Source: Nitrosarchaeum sp.
GTDB lineage: Archaea > Thermoproteota > Nitrososphaeria > Nitrososphaerales > Nitrosopumilaceae
DNA: 64,000 nt
Reading direction: 5' to 3'
NCBI GenBank assembly: GCA_003569705.1
Contig: BGOU01000007.1
Coordinates: 62,001-126,000, forward strand
Each line of letters begins with the position of its first letter. The first letter of the stretch is position 1. Positions 56,754-64,000 of the stretch are shown piece after piece. The notes below the pieces were generated by a model. It saw nothing but the letters and a program-made list of their open reading frames with translations. It did not search any database and was not told the DNA's origin. Both the position numbers and the translations under genes were made by a program.

Positions 56754-57883
56754 TATTGTGATACTCCCATAGTATTTCCCACACCAATTAACAAAATAGA
56801 CTGACCAGGTTTTGTGTTGTCATGAATCATCTCATAGATTTGCAAGCGTACATTGTCTGCCTTACTTGCAATTTCTTTAGTCATTAGTGTGATTGCATCT
56901 TGGACGGATTGTTTTATAACAATTGCAAAAATAGGAATGTTATTTTTTGTTGCAATATCTTCTATCTGAAATCTTTCAGTTCCAATTCCACCTATCGCTG
57001 CACCAAACCCTTGTGCAATACTTGCAGATTCTTCTCCTTCCATTTTTAATGCAGCATCTACCATAATTATGACATCAGGTTTGTTTTTAAAAATGATAGA
57101 TTCTACTGCATCTCCGGGTCTACCAACAGTAGAGCCAGGACCTTCAGCTTTTAATAGAAATAATTTTCGTCCATCATATTGAGTTTCACTAAGAACAGTT
57201 TGAAAAGCAATAGATTCTTTTTTAGTATCAAGCATCATTTTACCTACAACCATAGGCCCTATTCCATCCCCTATGGGCTGACCCATTTTAAAAGCAGGGA
57301 TAGCTTTGTGCATAGCTTCTGCTTCTTCCAATATGAAAGGCAAAATCATTTGAAGTGGTAAAATTAATGGATAATTGTTATGCTTTTTTGCAGTCAAGAA
57401 AAGATGATTAATTACCTTGTAAATCATTTGCAAAGAAGTGGCAATTTCAAGCAGTGTTTGAATTTTTGTTAATTCTAAATCACTTGTTTGAGGAGATAAT
57501 GACTTGATATGTTCTCTAGAATAATCTTCACGTGCTCTTACAATATGTCTGACTTTGGCAACGATTCCATTTGGATCCATATCAACTGGCATTATAGTGA
57601 AATAATCTAAAAAGCGGTCAATTTTTTTAGTTGGATCATCTTTAGGATTCATATTTTTTTTAATATAATCAATTAGTTCATTTCGTGATTTAGTTTTGTA
57701 GTCTTCTAGTTTTTTGATCCCATTTTTTATTTCTCCAGATGTAATTGTTAATTGAATTCGCTGTCCATAGAATACAAAAACAATAATCGGAACAATCCAG
57801 ATTAACATCATAATTGGATTTGTATCATCTTTTAATCCAAATAATTGATCAAAATCGATATTTGTAAAATCCAATAAACTCAA
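56753..57883 (-). CDS. DUF1512 family protein
   Basis: A 376-residue archaeal protein of the DUF1512 family. It has a membrane segment near the N-terminus (about 23-40), then a long soluble region with KAIPAFKMGQPIGDGIGPMV, GPGSTVGRPGDAVE and IAQGFGAAIGGIGTERFQIE. The Gly-rich conserved blocks suggest a nucleotide or metal site. Function is unknown. It diverges from TBP across 145 bases and is coupled to the downstream zinc-ribbon gene. Confidence 0.88.
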   Translation of the reverse strand: MSLLDFTNIDFDQLFGLKDDTNPIMMLIWIVPIIVFVFYGQRIQLTITSGEIKNGIKKLEDYKTKSRNELIDYIKKNMNPKDDPTKKIDRFLDYFTIMPVDMDPNGIVAKVRHIVRAREDYSREHIKSLSPQTSDLELTKIQTLLEIATSLQMIYKVINHLFLTAKKHNNYPLILPLQMILPFILEEAEAMHKAIPAFKMGQPIGDGIGPMVVGKMMLDTKKESIAFQTVLSETQYDGRKLFLLKAEGPGSTVGRPGDAVESIIFKNKPDVIIMVDAALKMEGEESASIAQGFGAAIGGIGTERFQIEDIATKNNIPIFAIVIKQSVQDAITLMTKEIASKADNVRLQIYEMIHDNTKPGQSILLIGVGNTMGVSQ

Positions 57884-57996
57884 AGAATGGTGAATCTAAA
57901 TTAAATCATTCGTATAATCAAGATACCACTAAAAATTTGAACCCATATCAGAAATTATAAAAACGGTCTACTCGAAGGTAAAAAATGGCGAGTGCT

Positions 57997-58005
57997 TTTA
58001 TTATA
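57997..58005 (+). promoter_or_regulatory. Possible TATA box of the tbp gene
   Basis: TTTATTATA is centred about 28 bases before the ATG at 58029, which would make the tbp transcript leaderless, as is common in archaea. A second AT-rich element (AATTATAAAAAC at about 57953-57964) is the alternative; it would give a leader of roughly 45 bases. Confidence 0.5.
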
Positions 58006-58028
58006 GTTGTAATAGAAAAAGCCTGATT

Positions 58029-58589
58029 ATGCCACAAACAAAGCCTATTGTAAGCGTGGAAAACGTTGTAGCCTCTGCTTCTGTTGATCAGAAAATGGAC
58101 TTGAATGAAATCACAAGAACATTCCCAGATGTAGAATATCATCCTGAACAATTTCCAGGATTAGTCTTTAGACTAAAGGTTCCAAAAACAGCAACTTTGA
58201 TTTTCACCTCAGGAAAAATGGTATGTACCGGATCAAAATCCGAAGAAATGGCACGAAAAGCAGTAAAAACGGTAGTACAGCAACTTCGAAAAGGCGGAAT
58301 TAAAATAAAAAAAGATGCAACAGTTGAAATTCAAAATATAGTAGCATCAATTAACTTAGGCGGAAAAATCCATCTCGAACAAGCCGCAAGAACTTTACCA
58401 AGAAGCATGTATGAACCAGAGCAATTCCCAGGATTAATTCATAGAATGCTAGATCCAAAGACAGTGATTTTATTATTTTCTTCTGGAAAACTCGTCTGCA
58501 CTGGTGCTAAAAAAGAACCTGATGTTTATAGATCAGTAAACAACTTACATGCATTACTAGAAGAAAAAAATTTGATGATATACGAATAA
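58029..58589 (+). CDS. tbp: TATA-box-binding protein (TBP)
   Basis: A 186-residue protein made of two imperfect repeats of about 90 residues, the TBP saddle. First repeat: YHPEQFPGLVFRL and LIFTSGKMVCTGSKSEE. Second repeat: YEPEQFPGLIHRM and LLFSSGKLVCTGAKKE. It binds TATA boxes and recruits TFB (encoded at 41.4 kb) to start transcription. Complete and of normal length. It ends with an acidic tail (EEKNLMIYE). Confidence 0.98.
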   Translation: MPQTKPIVSVENVVASASVDQKMDLNEITRTFPDVEYHPEQFPGLVFRLKVPKTATLIFTSGKMVCTGSKSEEMARKAVKTVVQQLRKGGIKIKKDATVEIQNIVASINLGGKIHLEQAARTLPRSMYEPEQFPGLIHRMLDPKTVILLFSSGKLVCTGAKKEPDVYRSVNNLHALLEEKNLMIYE

Positions 58590-58613
58590 TTATTGGCGGA
58601 ATTTATTTTCTAA

Positions 58614-58940
58614 TTATTTTATTGGGCTTCCTAATGGAACATCTTCATTTACAGTTAACCAAAATGGTTTGTCATCAACATCTGCTGCTAAAAGCATTGC
58701 ATTTGATTCAACGCCTGCCATTATTTTGGGTTCTAGATTTGCAATAACAATTACAATTTTTCCAATAATATCATCGGGCATATAATATTGTGCACCGCCA
58801 ATTATCACGTTTCTTTTTTCATTGCCAAGATCAATCACTCCTTTTATAATTCTAGTTTTTCCCGGAATAGGTTCAGTTGAAATAATTTTTGCCACACGAA
58901 TATCCAATTTTGCAAAATCATCATAAGTTACATTAGACAT
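58614..58940 (-). CDS. tRNA-binding domain protein (MetG C-terminal/CsaA-like)
   Basis: A 108-residue OB-fold tRNA-binding protein. It shows FAKLDIRVAKIISTEPIPG at the start, RNVIIGGAQYYMPDDIIGK and VIVIANLEPKIMAGVES, the pattern shared by the beta domain of methionyl-tRNA synthetase, Arc1/EMAP II and CsaA. It probably helps deliver tRNA or acts as a chaperone. It converges on tbp, with a 24-base gap. Confidence 0.92.
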   Translation of the reverse strand: MSNVTYDDFAKLDIRVAKIISTEPIPGKTRIIKGVIDLGNEKRNVIIGGAQYYMPDDIIGKIVIVIANLEPKIMAGVESNAMLLAADVDDKPFWLTVNEDVPLGSPIK

Positions 58941-58981
58941 AAGAATTCCTAAATTACCTTGTTAAAATGAATTTCGAAATT

Positions 58982-59197
58982 TCACATTAGAACTTTTTTA
59001 TCTATACCACTTGTTTCGATTTCATATTTTAGAGCTGCAGGGAGTTCGACATATTTTTTATTAACCAATGCAACTATTTGGTCATCAGGAACATTTACCA
59101 TTCTTAGTAACTTAGCACGTTGATGAGCATAGGCATTTTTCCAAAATCCTGCCCCATCAAAGGTTCCAATTTTTGGCATATATCGTGAAGGTTTCAT
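58982..59197 (-). CDS. Small basic protein, unknown function
   Basis: A 71-residue basic protein with no membrane segment: KPSRYMPKIGTFDGAGFWKN, AYAHQRAKLLRMVNVPDD and VELPAALKYEIE. It looks ordered and conserved, but I recognise no family. A structured element lies directly upstream of its start (59214-59291), so it may have a folded leader. Confidence 0.6.
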   Translation of the reverse strand: MKPSRYMPKIGTFDGAGFWKNAYAHQRAKLLRMVNVPDDQIVALVNKKYVELPAALKYEIETSGIDKKVLM

Positions 59198-59213
59198 TTT
59201 TTTAAGGGTAATT

Positions 59214-59291
59214 GACTGTGACGGAAGTTTGGCAATTGCCGTTAGAACTGGAGTTACTGTTCTGGATTTTAGGCATGTTGCCCATCACAGT
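59214..59291. ncRNA. Candidate structured RNA or folded leader
   Basis: A 78-base stretch at about 47 percent GC, above the surrounding AT-rich DNA. Its ends are exact complements: GACTGTGA (59214-59221) and TCACAGTC (59284-59291). Inside are three further hairpins: GGCAATTGCC, AGAAC...GTTCT, and GGC...GCC around GGCATGTTGCC. A branched, tRNA-like shape results, but no tRNA T-arm is present on either strand. If transcribed from the minus strand, a TATA-like element at 59314-59326 would place the start near 59291. It would then lie in the leader of the 58982-59197 gene. Strand and identity are unresolved. Confidence 0.4.
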
Positions 59292-59313
59292 CTCTTTCTG
59301 TAAATATAGGAAT

Positions 59314-59326
59314 CTAATATATTTAA
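59314..59326. promoter_or_regulatory. TATA-like element between divergent units
   Basis: CTAATATATTTAA lies about 30 bases from the ATG at 59350 on the plus strand and about 29 bases from the structured element's end at 59291 on the minus strand. It could serve either direction. For the plus-strand gene it places the transcript start after the upstream GTG at 59341, which supports the ATG at 59350. Confidence 0.4.
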
Positions 59327-59349
59327 TGCGAAATTAACGAGTGAGAGGC

Positions 59350-59766
59350 ATGGCAGAAATTGAAGTTTCAGTTGAAATTAGTGCTCCAATAGACAAAGTT
59401 TGGGATATAGTATCTGACATAGATAATGAACCAAAATTTTGGAAAGGAACTAAAGAGATCAGAAACATATCAAAAAACGGCAATATTATCACCAGAGAGA
59501 TAACCATCGCATTTAGAGACCAAAAATGCATGCAAGAAGTAAAATTACAACCCAAAGAAAAGATTGAATTTGTATTTACAAAGGGAATCATAGATGGAAT
59601 CAAAATTACAACCCTAACTCTCAAAGATGAAAAAACATTACTCAAAGTAAAATGGGACATTAAACTTACAGGTATGATGGGAATGTTCACAGGAATGATA
59701 AAAAAGCATATTGAGAGCGGAACAGTGCAAGCACTACAAAAGATCAAAGAAGAAATAGAGAGATAA
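59350..59766 (+). CDS. SRPBCC (START/polyketide-cyclase-like) family protein
   Basis: A 138-residue protein with the helix-grip fold pattern: IEVSVEISAPIDKVWDIVSD near the start, then a central beta region and a long C-terminal helix (MFTGMIKKHIESGTVQALQK). Such proteins bind hydrophobic ligands. The start ATG 59350 is preferred over GTG 59341 from the promoter position. Its stop is 4 bases before the glycosyltransferase gene, so they are co-transcribed; a role with a lipid or isoprenoid substrate is inference. Confidence 0.85.
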   Translation: MAEIEVSVEISAPIDKVWDIVSDIDNEPKFWKGTKEIRNISKNGNIITREITIAFRDQKCMQEVKLQPKEKIEFVFTKGIIDGIKITTLTLKDEKTLLKVKWDIKLTGMMGMFTGMIKKHIESGTVQALQKIKEEIER

Positions 59767-59770
59767 TATC

Positions 59771-60976
59771 ATGGAATTAATTTTAGATGTTTTGAATTAT
59801 TCACTAACTGCAATTTTAATTGGAGTATCCATAGCATGGATATTTCTAATTAAATCAATGATAAATTCTGTCAGATTAACTCCATATCTAGACAGATTTG
59901 AAAGAAAGAAACATGATAATCCTAAAGTTTCAATTATTCTTCCTGCAAGAAATGAAGAAGAATTTATTGGGAAATGTTTAGATTCGTTAATCGAGCAAGA
60001 TTATACAAATTATGAAATTATTGTAATCAATGATTCATCAGAGGATGCAACAAGCAAGATCATTTCAGAGTATGCAAAGAAAAATTCCAAAATAATACCA
60101 GTAAATGCACAAATAAAACCAGATGGATGGATGGGGAAAAATTGGGCATGTATGGAAGGATATAAAAAAGCAACAGGAGATCTTTTGTTATTTACAGACG
60201 CAGATACTAAACATTCACAAAATGTAATTTCCCTTGCAGTATCACATTTACTTTCTTTTAATTTAGATGCATTATCCGCAATTCCGAAAATGCGTACAAT
60301 GGATTTTTGGACAAGAATTACACTTCCTATGATTTCGACATTTCTTCATACAAGGTTTTCAGCCATTCGAGTAAATGACCCTTCAAAGAAAACAGCATAT
60401 TTCTTTGGTAGTTTTTTCATAATTAAACAAAAAACCTACGAATCAGTAGGAACGCATGAGGGTGTAAAACATGAAATCATTGAAGATGGTGCATTAGGGA
60501 AAAAAGTAAAAGAATCAGGACATAAGATGAAAATTGTGAGAGGAGACCATCTAATTGAAGCAGTGTGGGCACGAGACAAAAGCACACTATGGAATGCCCT
60601 CAAGAGACTGATGATTCCATTATATCTTCAAAGTGAGAAAATTGCAATTGGGAGTTTCTTTGCAGTATTGTTCTTACTTTTTATGCCATTTCCAATTTTA
60701 GTATATTCTACGTTATGGGCATTAGAAACAACATCGTTTTCAATTCTATTTGTAACGTCACTTGTTGCTTCAATAATGATTTACATCGGAGCCATAATCG
60801 AAGTCAAAAAACTATTGCATCTGAGATTAATCGACGCGTTGTTTGCCCCCATAGGTAGCTTGGTGGTAGTATTGGGATTTTTAAGCGGATTACTTCAAGC
60901 AAAAAATAGTACTGTATCTTGGAGAGGAAGAAGATATTCCATGAAAGACCATATTCAAAACGCGATAAGTGTATAG
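59771..60976 (+). CDS. Family 2 glycosyltransferase, membrane-bound
   Basis: A 401-residue enzyme. One membrane segment at about 8-28 is followed by a GT2 catalytic domain with VSIILPARNEEEFIGKCL, VINDSSEDATS and LLFTDADTKHS (DxD metal site). The later ARDKSTLWNALKR resembles the QxxRW region. There are three or more C-terminal membrane segments and an ending SWRGRRY, as in the carotenoid/hopanoid-type (CruC/CrtQ/HpnB-like) group. The acceptor is likely a lipid or isoprenoid, by inference from the family and the SRPBCC neighbour. Confidence 0.85.
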   Translation: MELILDVLNYSLTAILIGVSIAWIFLIKSMINSVRLTPYLDRFERKKHDNPKVSIILPARNEEEFIGKCLDSLIEQDYTNYEIIVINDSSEDATSKIISEYAKKNSKIIPVNAQIKPDGWMGKNWACMEGYKKATGDLLLFTDADTKHSQNVISLAVSHLLSFNLDALSAIPKMRTMDFWTRITLPMISTFLHTRFSAIRVNDPSKKTAYFFGSFFIIKQKTYESVGTHEGVKHEIIEDGALGKKVKESGHKMKIVRGDHLIEAVWARDKSTLWNALKRLMIPLYLQSEKIAIGSFFAVLFLLFMPFPILVYSTLWALETTSFSILFVTSLVASIMIYIGAIIEVKKLLHLRLIDALFAPIGSLVVVLGFLSGLLQAKNSTVSWRGRRYSMKDHIQNAISV

Positions 60977-61013
60977 CAATACTTTTAGATGGAAATTCAG
61001 GTAACGATTTTGC

Positions 61014-62156
61014 ATGGATAAATCAGGAATGCTAGTGGGTGGAGCAATTGGAGCTGTAATTGTTGCAGTTATTTTTGCAGTAATTTTGATAACACCACAT
61101 ACCACAATGAAATCTGAAATTATCGTAAGTGATAAACCCATTCCAAATGCAATAGGAGAAACAACTCCAGCATATTCAAAAAATCTTTCATTAATTGAAA
61201 TATTTGAAAAATCAGAACCAGGAGTAGTCAAAGTAACCGTTCACAGAACAGATCAGGTAAATGGAACAAATGGAGTTGGCTCGGGTTTTGTTTTTGATAA
61301 AAAAGGACACATCATCACAAATTCTCATGTTGTAAAGGATGCAAAAAAAGTAGTCGTTACATTTCTTGATGGTCGTTCATACAATGCAGAAGTAATTGGT
61401 TTTGATGAATTTACAGATATTGGAGTTATCAAAGTTAACGCGGATTTGTCATTGTTAAAACCACTATCATTGGGGGATTCAGCTAATCTCAAAGTCGGAG
61501 AACCCATTGCAGCGATTGGAAATCCATTTGGCCTATCAGGTTCTATGACATCAGGAATTGTCAGTCAATTAGGCAGACTCTTACCTTCAGGAGCAGGGTA
61601 TTCTATTCCAGATGTGATTCAAACAGATGCTGCAATTAATCCAGGAAATTCAGGAGGACCGTTGTTAAACATGCGAGGAGAAATTGTAGGAATAAACACA
61701 GCAATACAGTCTGCAACAGGTGAATTTACAGGAGTTGGATTTGCAGTTCCATCCCAGACAATAGCCAAAATTGTTCCAACTCTAATAGAAAATGGAGAAT
61801 ATCACCACCCATGGATTGGAATTTCTGGTAGAGATATTGATCCTGATCTAGCCAAAGTTTTGAATCTAAATGATGCTGTAGGATTTTTAGTAATAACAGT
61901 AGTAGAAAATAGTCCAGCATCAAAAGCTGGCATACATGGATCTAATGAAACAGTAGAGATTGACGGAGTGAAATATCAGGTAGGAGGAGATATCATATTA
62001 TCAGTAGACGGTAAACAAGTAAGAAAAATAGACGATATTTTGGTTCATCTACAAAGAGCAAAATCCATTGGAGATGAAATGAATTTAGAGATTCTAAGAG
62101 ATGGTAGAACTACCAACATCACAATTACCTTAGAAGAAAGACCAAATGGAAATTAA
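61014..62156 (+). CDS. HtrA/DegP-like serine protease with PDZ domain
   Basis: A 380-residue membrane-anchored protease. An N-terminal span (about 7-27) would hold it in the membrane with the catalytic part outside. The trypsin-like domain has His105 in TNSHVV, Asp135 in FTDIGVI, and Ser213 in GNSGGPL. One PDZ domain follows (about 270-375, with VGFLVITVVENSPASKAGI and LSVDGKQV). It degrades or refolds damaged envelope proteins. It is 37 bases after the glycosyltransferase. Confidence 0.95.
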   Translation: MDKSGMLVGGAIGAVIVAVIFAVILITPHTTMKSEIIVSDKPIPNAIGETTPAYSKNLSLIEIFEKSEPGVVKVTVHRTDQVNGTNGVGSGFVFDKKGHIITNSHVVKDAKKVVVTFLDGRSYNAEVIGFDEFTDIGVIKVNADLSLLKPLSLGDSANLKVGEPIAAIGNPFGLSGSMTSGIVSQLGRLLPSGAGYSIPDVIQTDAAINPGNSGGPLLNMRGEIVGINTAIQSATGEFTGVGFAVPSQTIAKIVPTLIENGEYHHPWIGISGRDIDPDLAKVLNLNDAVGFLVITVVENSPASKAGIHGSNETVEIDGVKYQVGGDIILSVDGKQVRKIDDILVHLQRAKSIGDEMNLEILRDGRTTNITITLEERPNGN

Positions 62157-62198
62157 AGCAATACAAGCATAAATACTTCTAGGCAAGCACAACAACTG

Positions 62199-63368
62199 TT
62201 GAACAAACTTGTGTTAAACTCTGAGAGTTTAAACAATGTTTTAGAAGACAAGACAATTTCCAGAGATGAAATAATACAAATTTATGAAAGTTCAAAAAAT
62301 AATCCCAAAGAGTTATTCTCAACATCTCAAAGATTGAGAAAAAAATTCAAAGAAGATTCAGTTACATTTTCAAAAAAAGCATTTTTCAATATTGTAAATT
62401 TATGTAAAGATACATGTTTGTACTGTACTTACAAGGCAGAACCTAGTGAGGAAAAAATATCTCTGATGTCAAAACAAGAAATAAAACAATTATTGAGTCT
62501 GGCAAAAAAATATAGATGTGTAGAAGCTTTGTTTGTAACAGGAGAACAACCAGAACAAAGATATCAAGAGGCCCGAGATTGGCTAAAGACAAATGGATTC
62601 AAATCAACGGCAGAATATTTGATTCATGCATCAGAATTGGCAATAGAGACGGGGTTGTTTCCACATACCAATGCAGGAAACTTGAATAAAGAAGATCTAA
62701 AAGAATTACAAAAAAGCAATGTGTCAATGGGCATAATGTTAGAAAACATCAGTGAAAGACTTGCAGAAAAAGGAATGCCACATTATTTAGCTGCAAGCAA
62801 GAAACCAAAAGCACGTCTCGAAGTACTGCAAAATGCAGGTGAATTAAAAATTCCAATGACAACTGGGATACTAGTAGGAATTGGAGAAACGCCAATTGAA
62901 ATCATAGATTCAATTTTGGCAATAAGAAAACTACATAAAAAATATGGAAATATACAAGAAGTGATTGTACAAAATTTTCAACCAAAACAAGACACTAGGA
63001 TGAATGATTTCCCGCCGGCTAATGAAAATTATTTCAAAATAGTTGTAGCATTAACAAGAATAATCATGCCAAAAATGAACATACAGATTCCTCCAAATTT
63101 ATCTCCAAATTCATATCACAGTTTTCTATCATTGGGAATTAATGATTGGGGTGGAGTTTCACCACTTACACCAGATTACGTAAATCCGGAATTTTCTTGG
63201 CCAGAGATTAAAAAAATAGAGCAAGACTCAATGAACGCAGGATTTGAATTAAAATGCAGATTTCCTGTCTATCCTGAATTTTTTTCGTTTATTGGCAAAG
63301 AGTTAAGAGATAAGATGAAAAATATTGAAGATGAAGAGGGCTTGGTGAGAAAGGAGTATTGGAAATGA
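62199..63368 (+). CDS. cofG: FO synthase subunit 1, CofG (radical SAM)
   Basis: A 389-residue radical-SAM enzyme that, with CofH, makes the deazaflavin FO from tyrosine and a ribityluracil. The cluster motif CKDTCLYC (Cys69, 73, 76) is of CxxxCxxC type. Family blocks include ALFVTGEQPEQRYQEAR, TAEYLIHASELAIETGLFPH (split here as TAEYLIHASELAIE and GLFPHTNAGNL) and NDWGGVSPLTPDYVNPE. The start is TTG at 62199. Its TGA overlaps the ATG of cofH by 4 bases, so the two are translationally coupled. Confidence 0.95.
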   Translation: MNKLVLNSESLNNVLEDKTISRDEIIQIYESSKNNPKELFSTSQRLRKKFKEDSVTFSKKAFFNIVNLCKDTCLYCTYKAEPSEEKISLMSKQEIKQLLSLAKKYRCVEALFVTGEQPEQRYQEARDWLKTNGFKSTAEYLIHASELAIETGLFPHTNAGNLNKEDLKELQKSNVSMGIMLENISERLAEKGMPHYLAASKKPKARLEVLQNAGELKIPMTTGILVGIGETPIEIIDSILAIRKLHKKYGNIQEVIVQNFQPKQDTRMNDFPPANENYFKIVVALTRIIMPKMNIQIPPNLSPNSYHSFLSLGINDWGGVSPLTPDYVNPEFSWPEIKKIEQDSMNAGFELKCRFPVYPEFFSFIGKELRDKMKNIEDEEGLVRKEYWK

Positions 63369-64000
63369 GTGTCAACATAGAATTACTGCTTAAAAATTCA
63401 GACTCTTTTGTTTCTGAGATTTTAAACAAGGCATTATCAGATAAAGAGATAACATCTCAGGAAGGATTAAGACTATACAACACAACAGGGATAGATTTTC
63501 ATTTAGTAGGACTGGTTGCAGATGAAATTAGGAAAAGAAGAGTCGGAGACACAGTTACATATGTTGTAAATAGAAACATCAATTTTACCAATGTATGCAT
63601 TAAACAATGTGGTTTTTGTGCATTTAGTAGAGATTTTAGAGAAGAGGAAGGATACTTTCTCCCAACAGATGAAATTGTAAGACGTGCAAAAGAGGCACAT
63701 CAATTAGGTGCAACGGAAGTCTGTATTCAAGCTGGTCTTCCACCAGATATGGATGGAGATTTGTATGAAAATATTTGCAGGGCAATTAAAAAAGAAATTC
63801 CAGATATCCACATACATGGATTTTCACCAGAGGAAGTTCTCTACGGAGCATCAAGATCAAAGACGACAATTAGAGATTATCTTAAAAGACTAAAAGAATC
63901 GGGAGTAAACACTCTGCCAGGAACAGCAGCAGAAATACTAGATCAAAAATTAAGAGATAAAATTTCTCCAGGAAGAATTAGTGTAAAAGATTGGGTAGAA
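63365..64000 (+). CDS. cofH: FO synthase subunit 2, CofH (radical SAM), partial (3' end beyond the right edge)
   Basis: The ATG at 63365 overlaps the cofG stop (ATGA). The first 212 residues are visible. The cluster motif is CIKQCGFC (Cys78, 82, 85), preceded by TYVVNRNINFTNVC. ATEVCIQAGLPPDMDG and HIHGFSPEEVLYGA follow. CofH forms the tyrosine-derived radical intermediate for FO synthesis. The C-terminus lies beyond the window. Confidence 0.95.
   Translation, partial: MSVNIELLLKNSDSFVSEILNKALSDKEITSQEGLRLYNTTGIDFHLVGLVADEIRKRRVGDTVTYVVNRNINFTNVCIKQCGFCAFSRDFREEEGYFLPTDEIVRRAKEAHQLGATEVCIQAGLPPDMDGDLYENICRAIKKEIPDIHIHGFSPEEVLYGASRSKTTIRDYLKRLKESGVNTLPGTAAEILDQKLRDKISPGRISVKDWVE

Noticed and set aside
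59214-59291. A tRNA gene
   Set aside because: The arms resemble a cloverleaf, but no T-arm GTTCRA motif or seven-base anticodon loop is found on either strand.
1-64000. CRISPR arrays, prophage or insertion sequences
   Set aside because: No regularly spaced repeats other than the alba minisatellite, and no transposase, integrase or phage gene was seen.

Overview
The window is AT-rich, gene-dense archaeal DNA. The information-processing genes are archaeal or eukaryote-like: TBP, TFB, Alba, SMC, aIF1, Sec61-beta, type II methionine aminopeptidase, archaeal ProRS, NreA with a PCNA-binding tail, Tsr3 and an archaeal RNase P RNA. Together with a complete coenzyme F420 gene set, ergothioneine genes, a thaumarchaeosortase-like protein and many small zinc-ribbon proteins, this points to an ammonia-oxidising thaumarchaeon (Nitrososphaerota), most likely the Nitrosopumilaceae (Nitrosopumilus/Nitrosarchaeum type). 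No amo, 16S or other species-level marker is present, so the genus is a guess. No CRISPR array, prophage or insertion sequence was seen.

Layout. 1-6.3 kb: PHP hydrolase (cut by the left edge), cofE, a SerB-like phosphatase, a small Cys protein, proS, and egtB facing egtD. 6.4-12.3 kb: an OppF-like ATPase, SMC and inositol-1-phosphate synthase. 12.5-20.2 kb: a mostly minus-strand run of membrane proteins, including three HdeD-like proteins and a patatin operon. 20.2-24.7 kb: two convergent secreted proteins, one made of six long repeats. 25-31 kb: PAC2-type chaperone, LysE exporter, Alba with a 27-bp minisatellite, DNA polymerase IV, thaumarchaeosortase-like protein and NreA. 31-38 kb: BtuF-like protein, C2H2 zinc-finger proteins, a hydroxyisobutyrate-dehydrogenase-like protein, an SDR, geranylgeranyl reductase and RNase P RNA. 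38-46 kb: a Cys-rich-tailed membrane protein, cofD-cofC, TFB, CPBP protease, aIF1, Sec61-beta and DUF2070. 46-54.9 kb: Mrr-like nuclease, peptide-binding protein, Tsr3, a large lamin-tail surface protein and small unknowns. 55-64 kb: tRNA-Pro, MetAP, DUF1512, TBP, a glycosyltransferase, an HtrA protease, cofG and cofH (cut by the right edge).

Themes. F420 synthesis is covered by cofG/cofH (chromophore), cofC/cofD (phospholactyl transfer) and cofE (glutamylation), in three separate places. EgtD and EgtB would make ergothioneine, though no EgtC or EgtE partner is nearby. Several large secreted repeat proteins suggest an elaborate cell surface.

Sequence quality. Eight genes, including the essential proS, are broken by a frameshift. 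In every case adding one base to a homopolymer restores a full-length family member. This is the signature of homopolymer under-calling (pyrosequencing-like error), so these genes are annotated as intact composites and not as pseudogenes.
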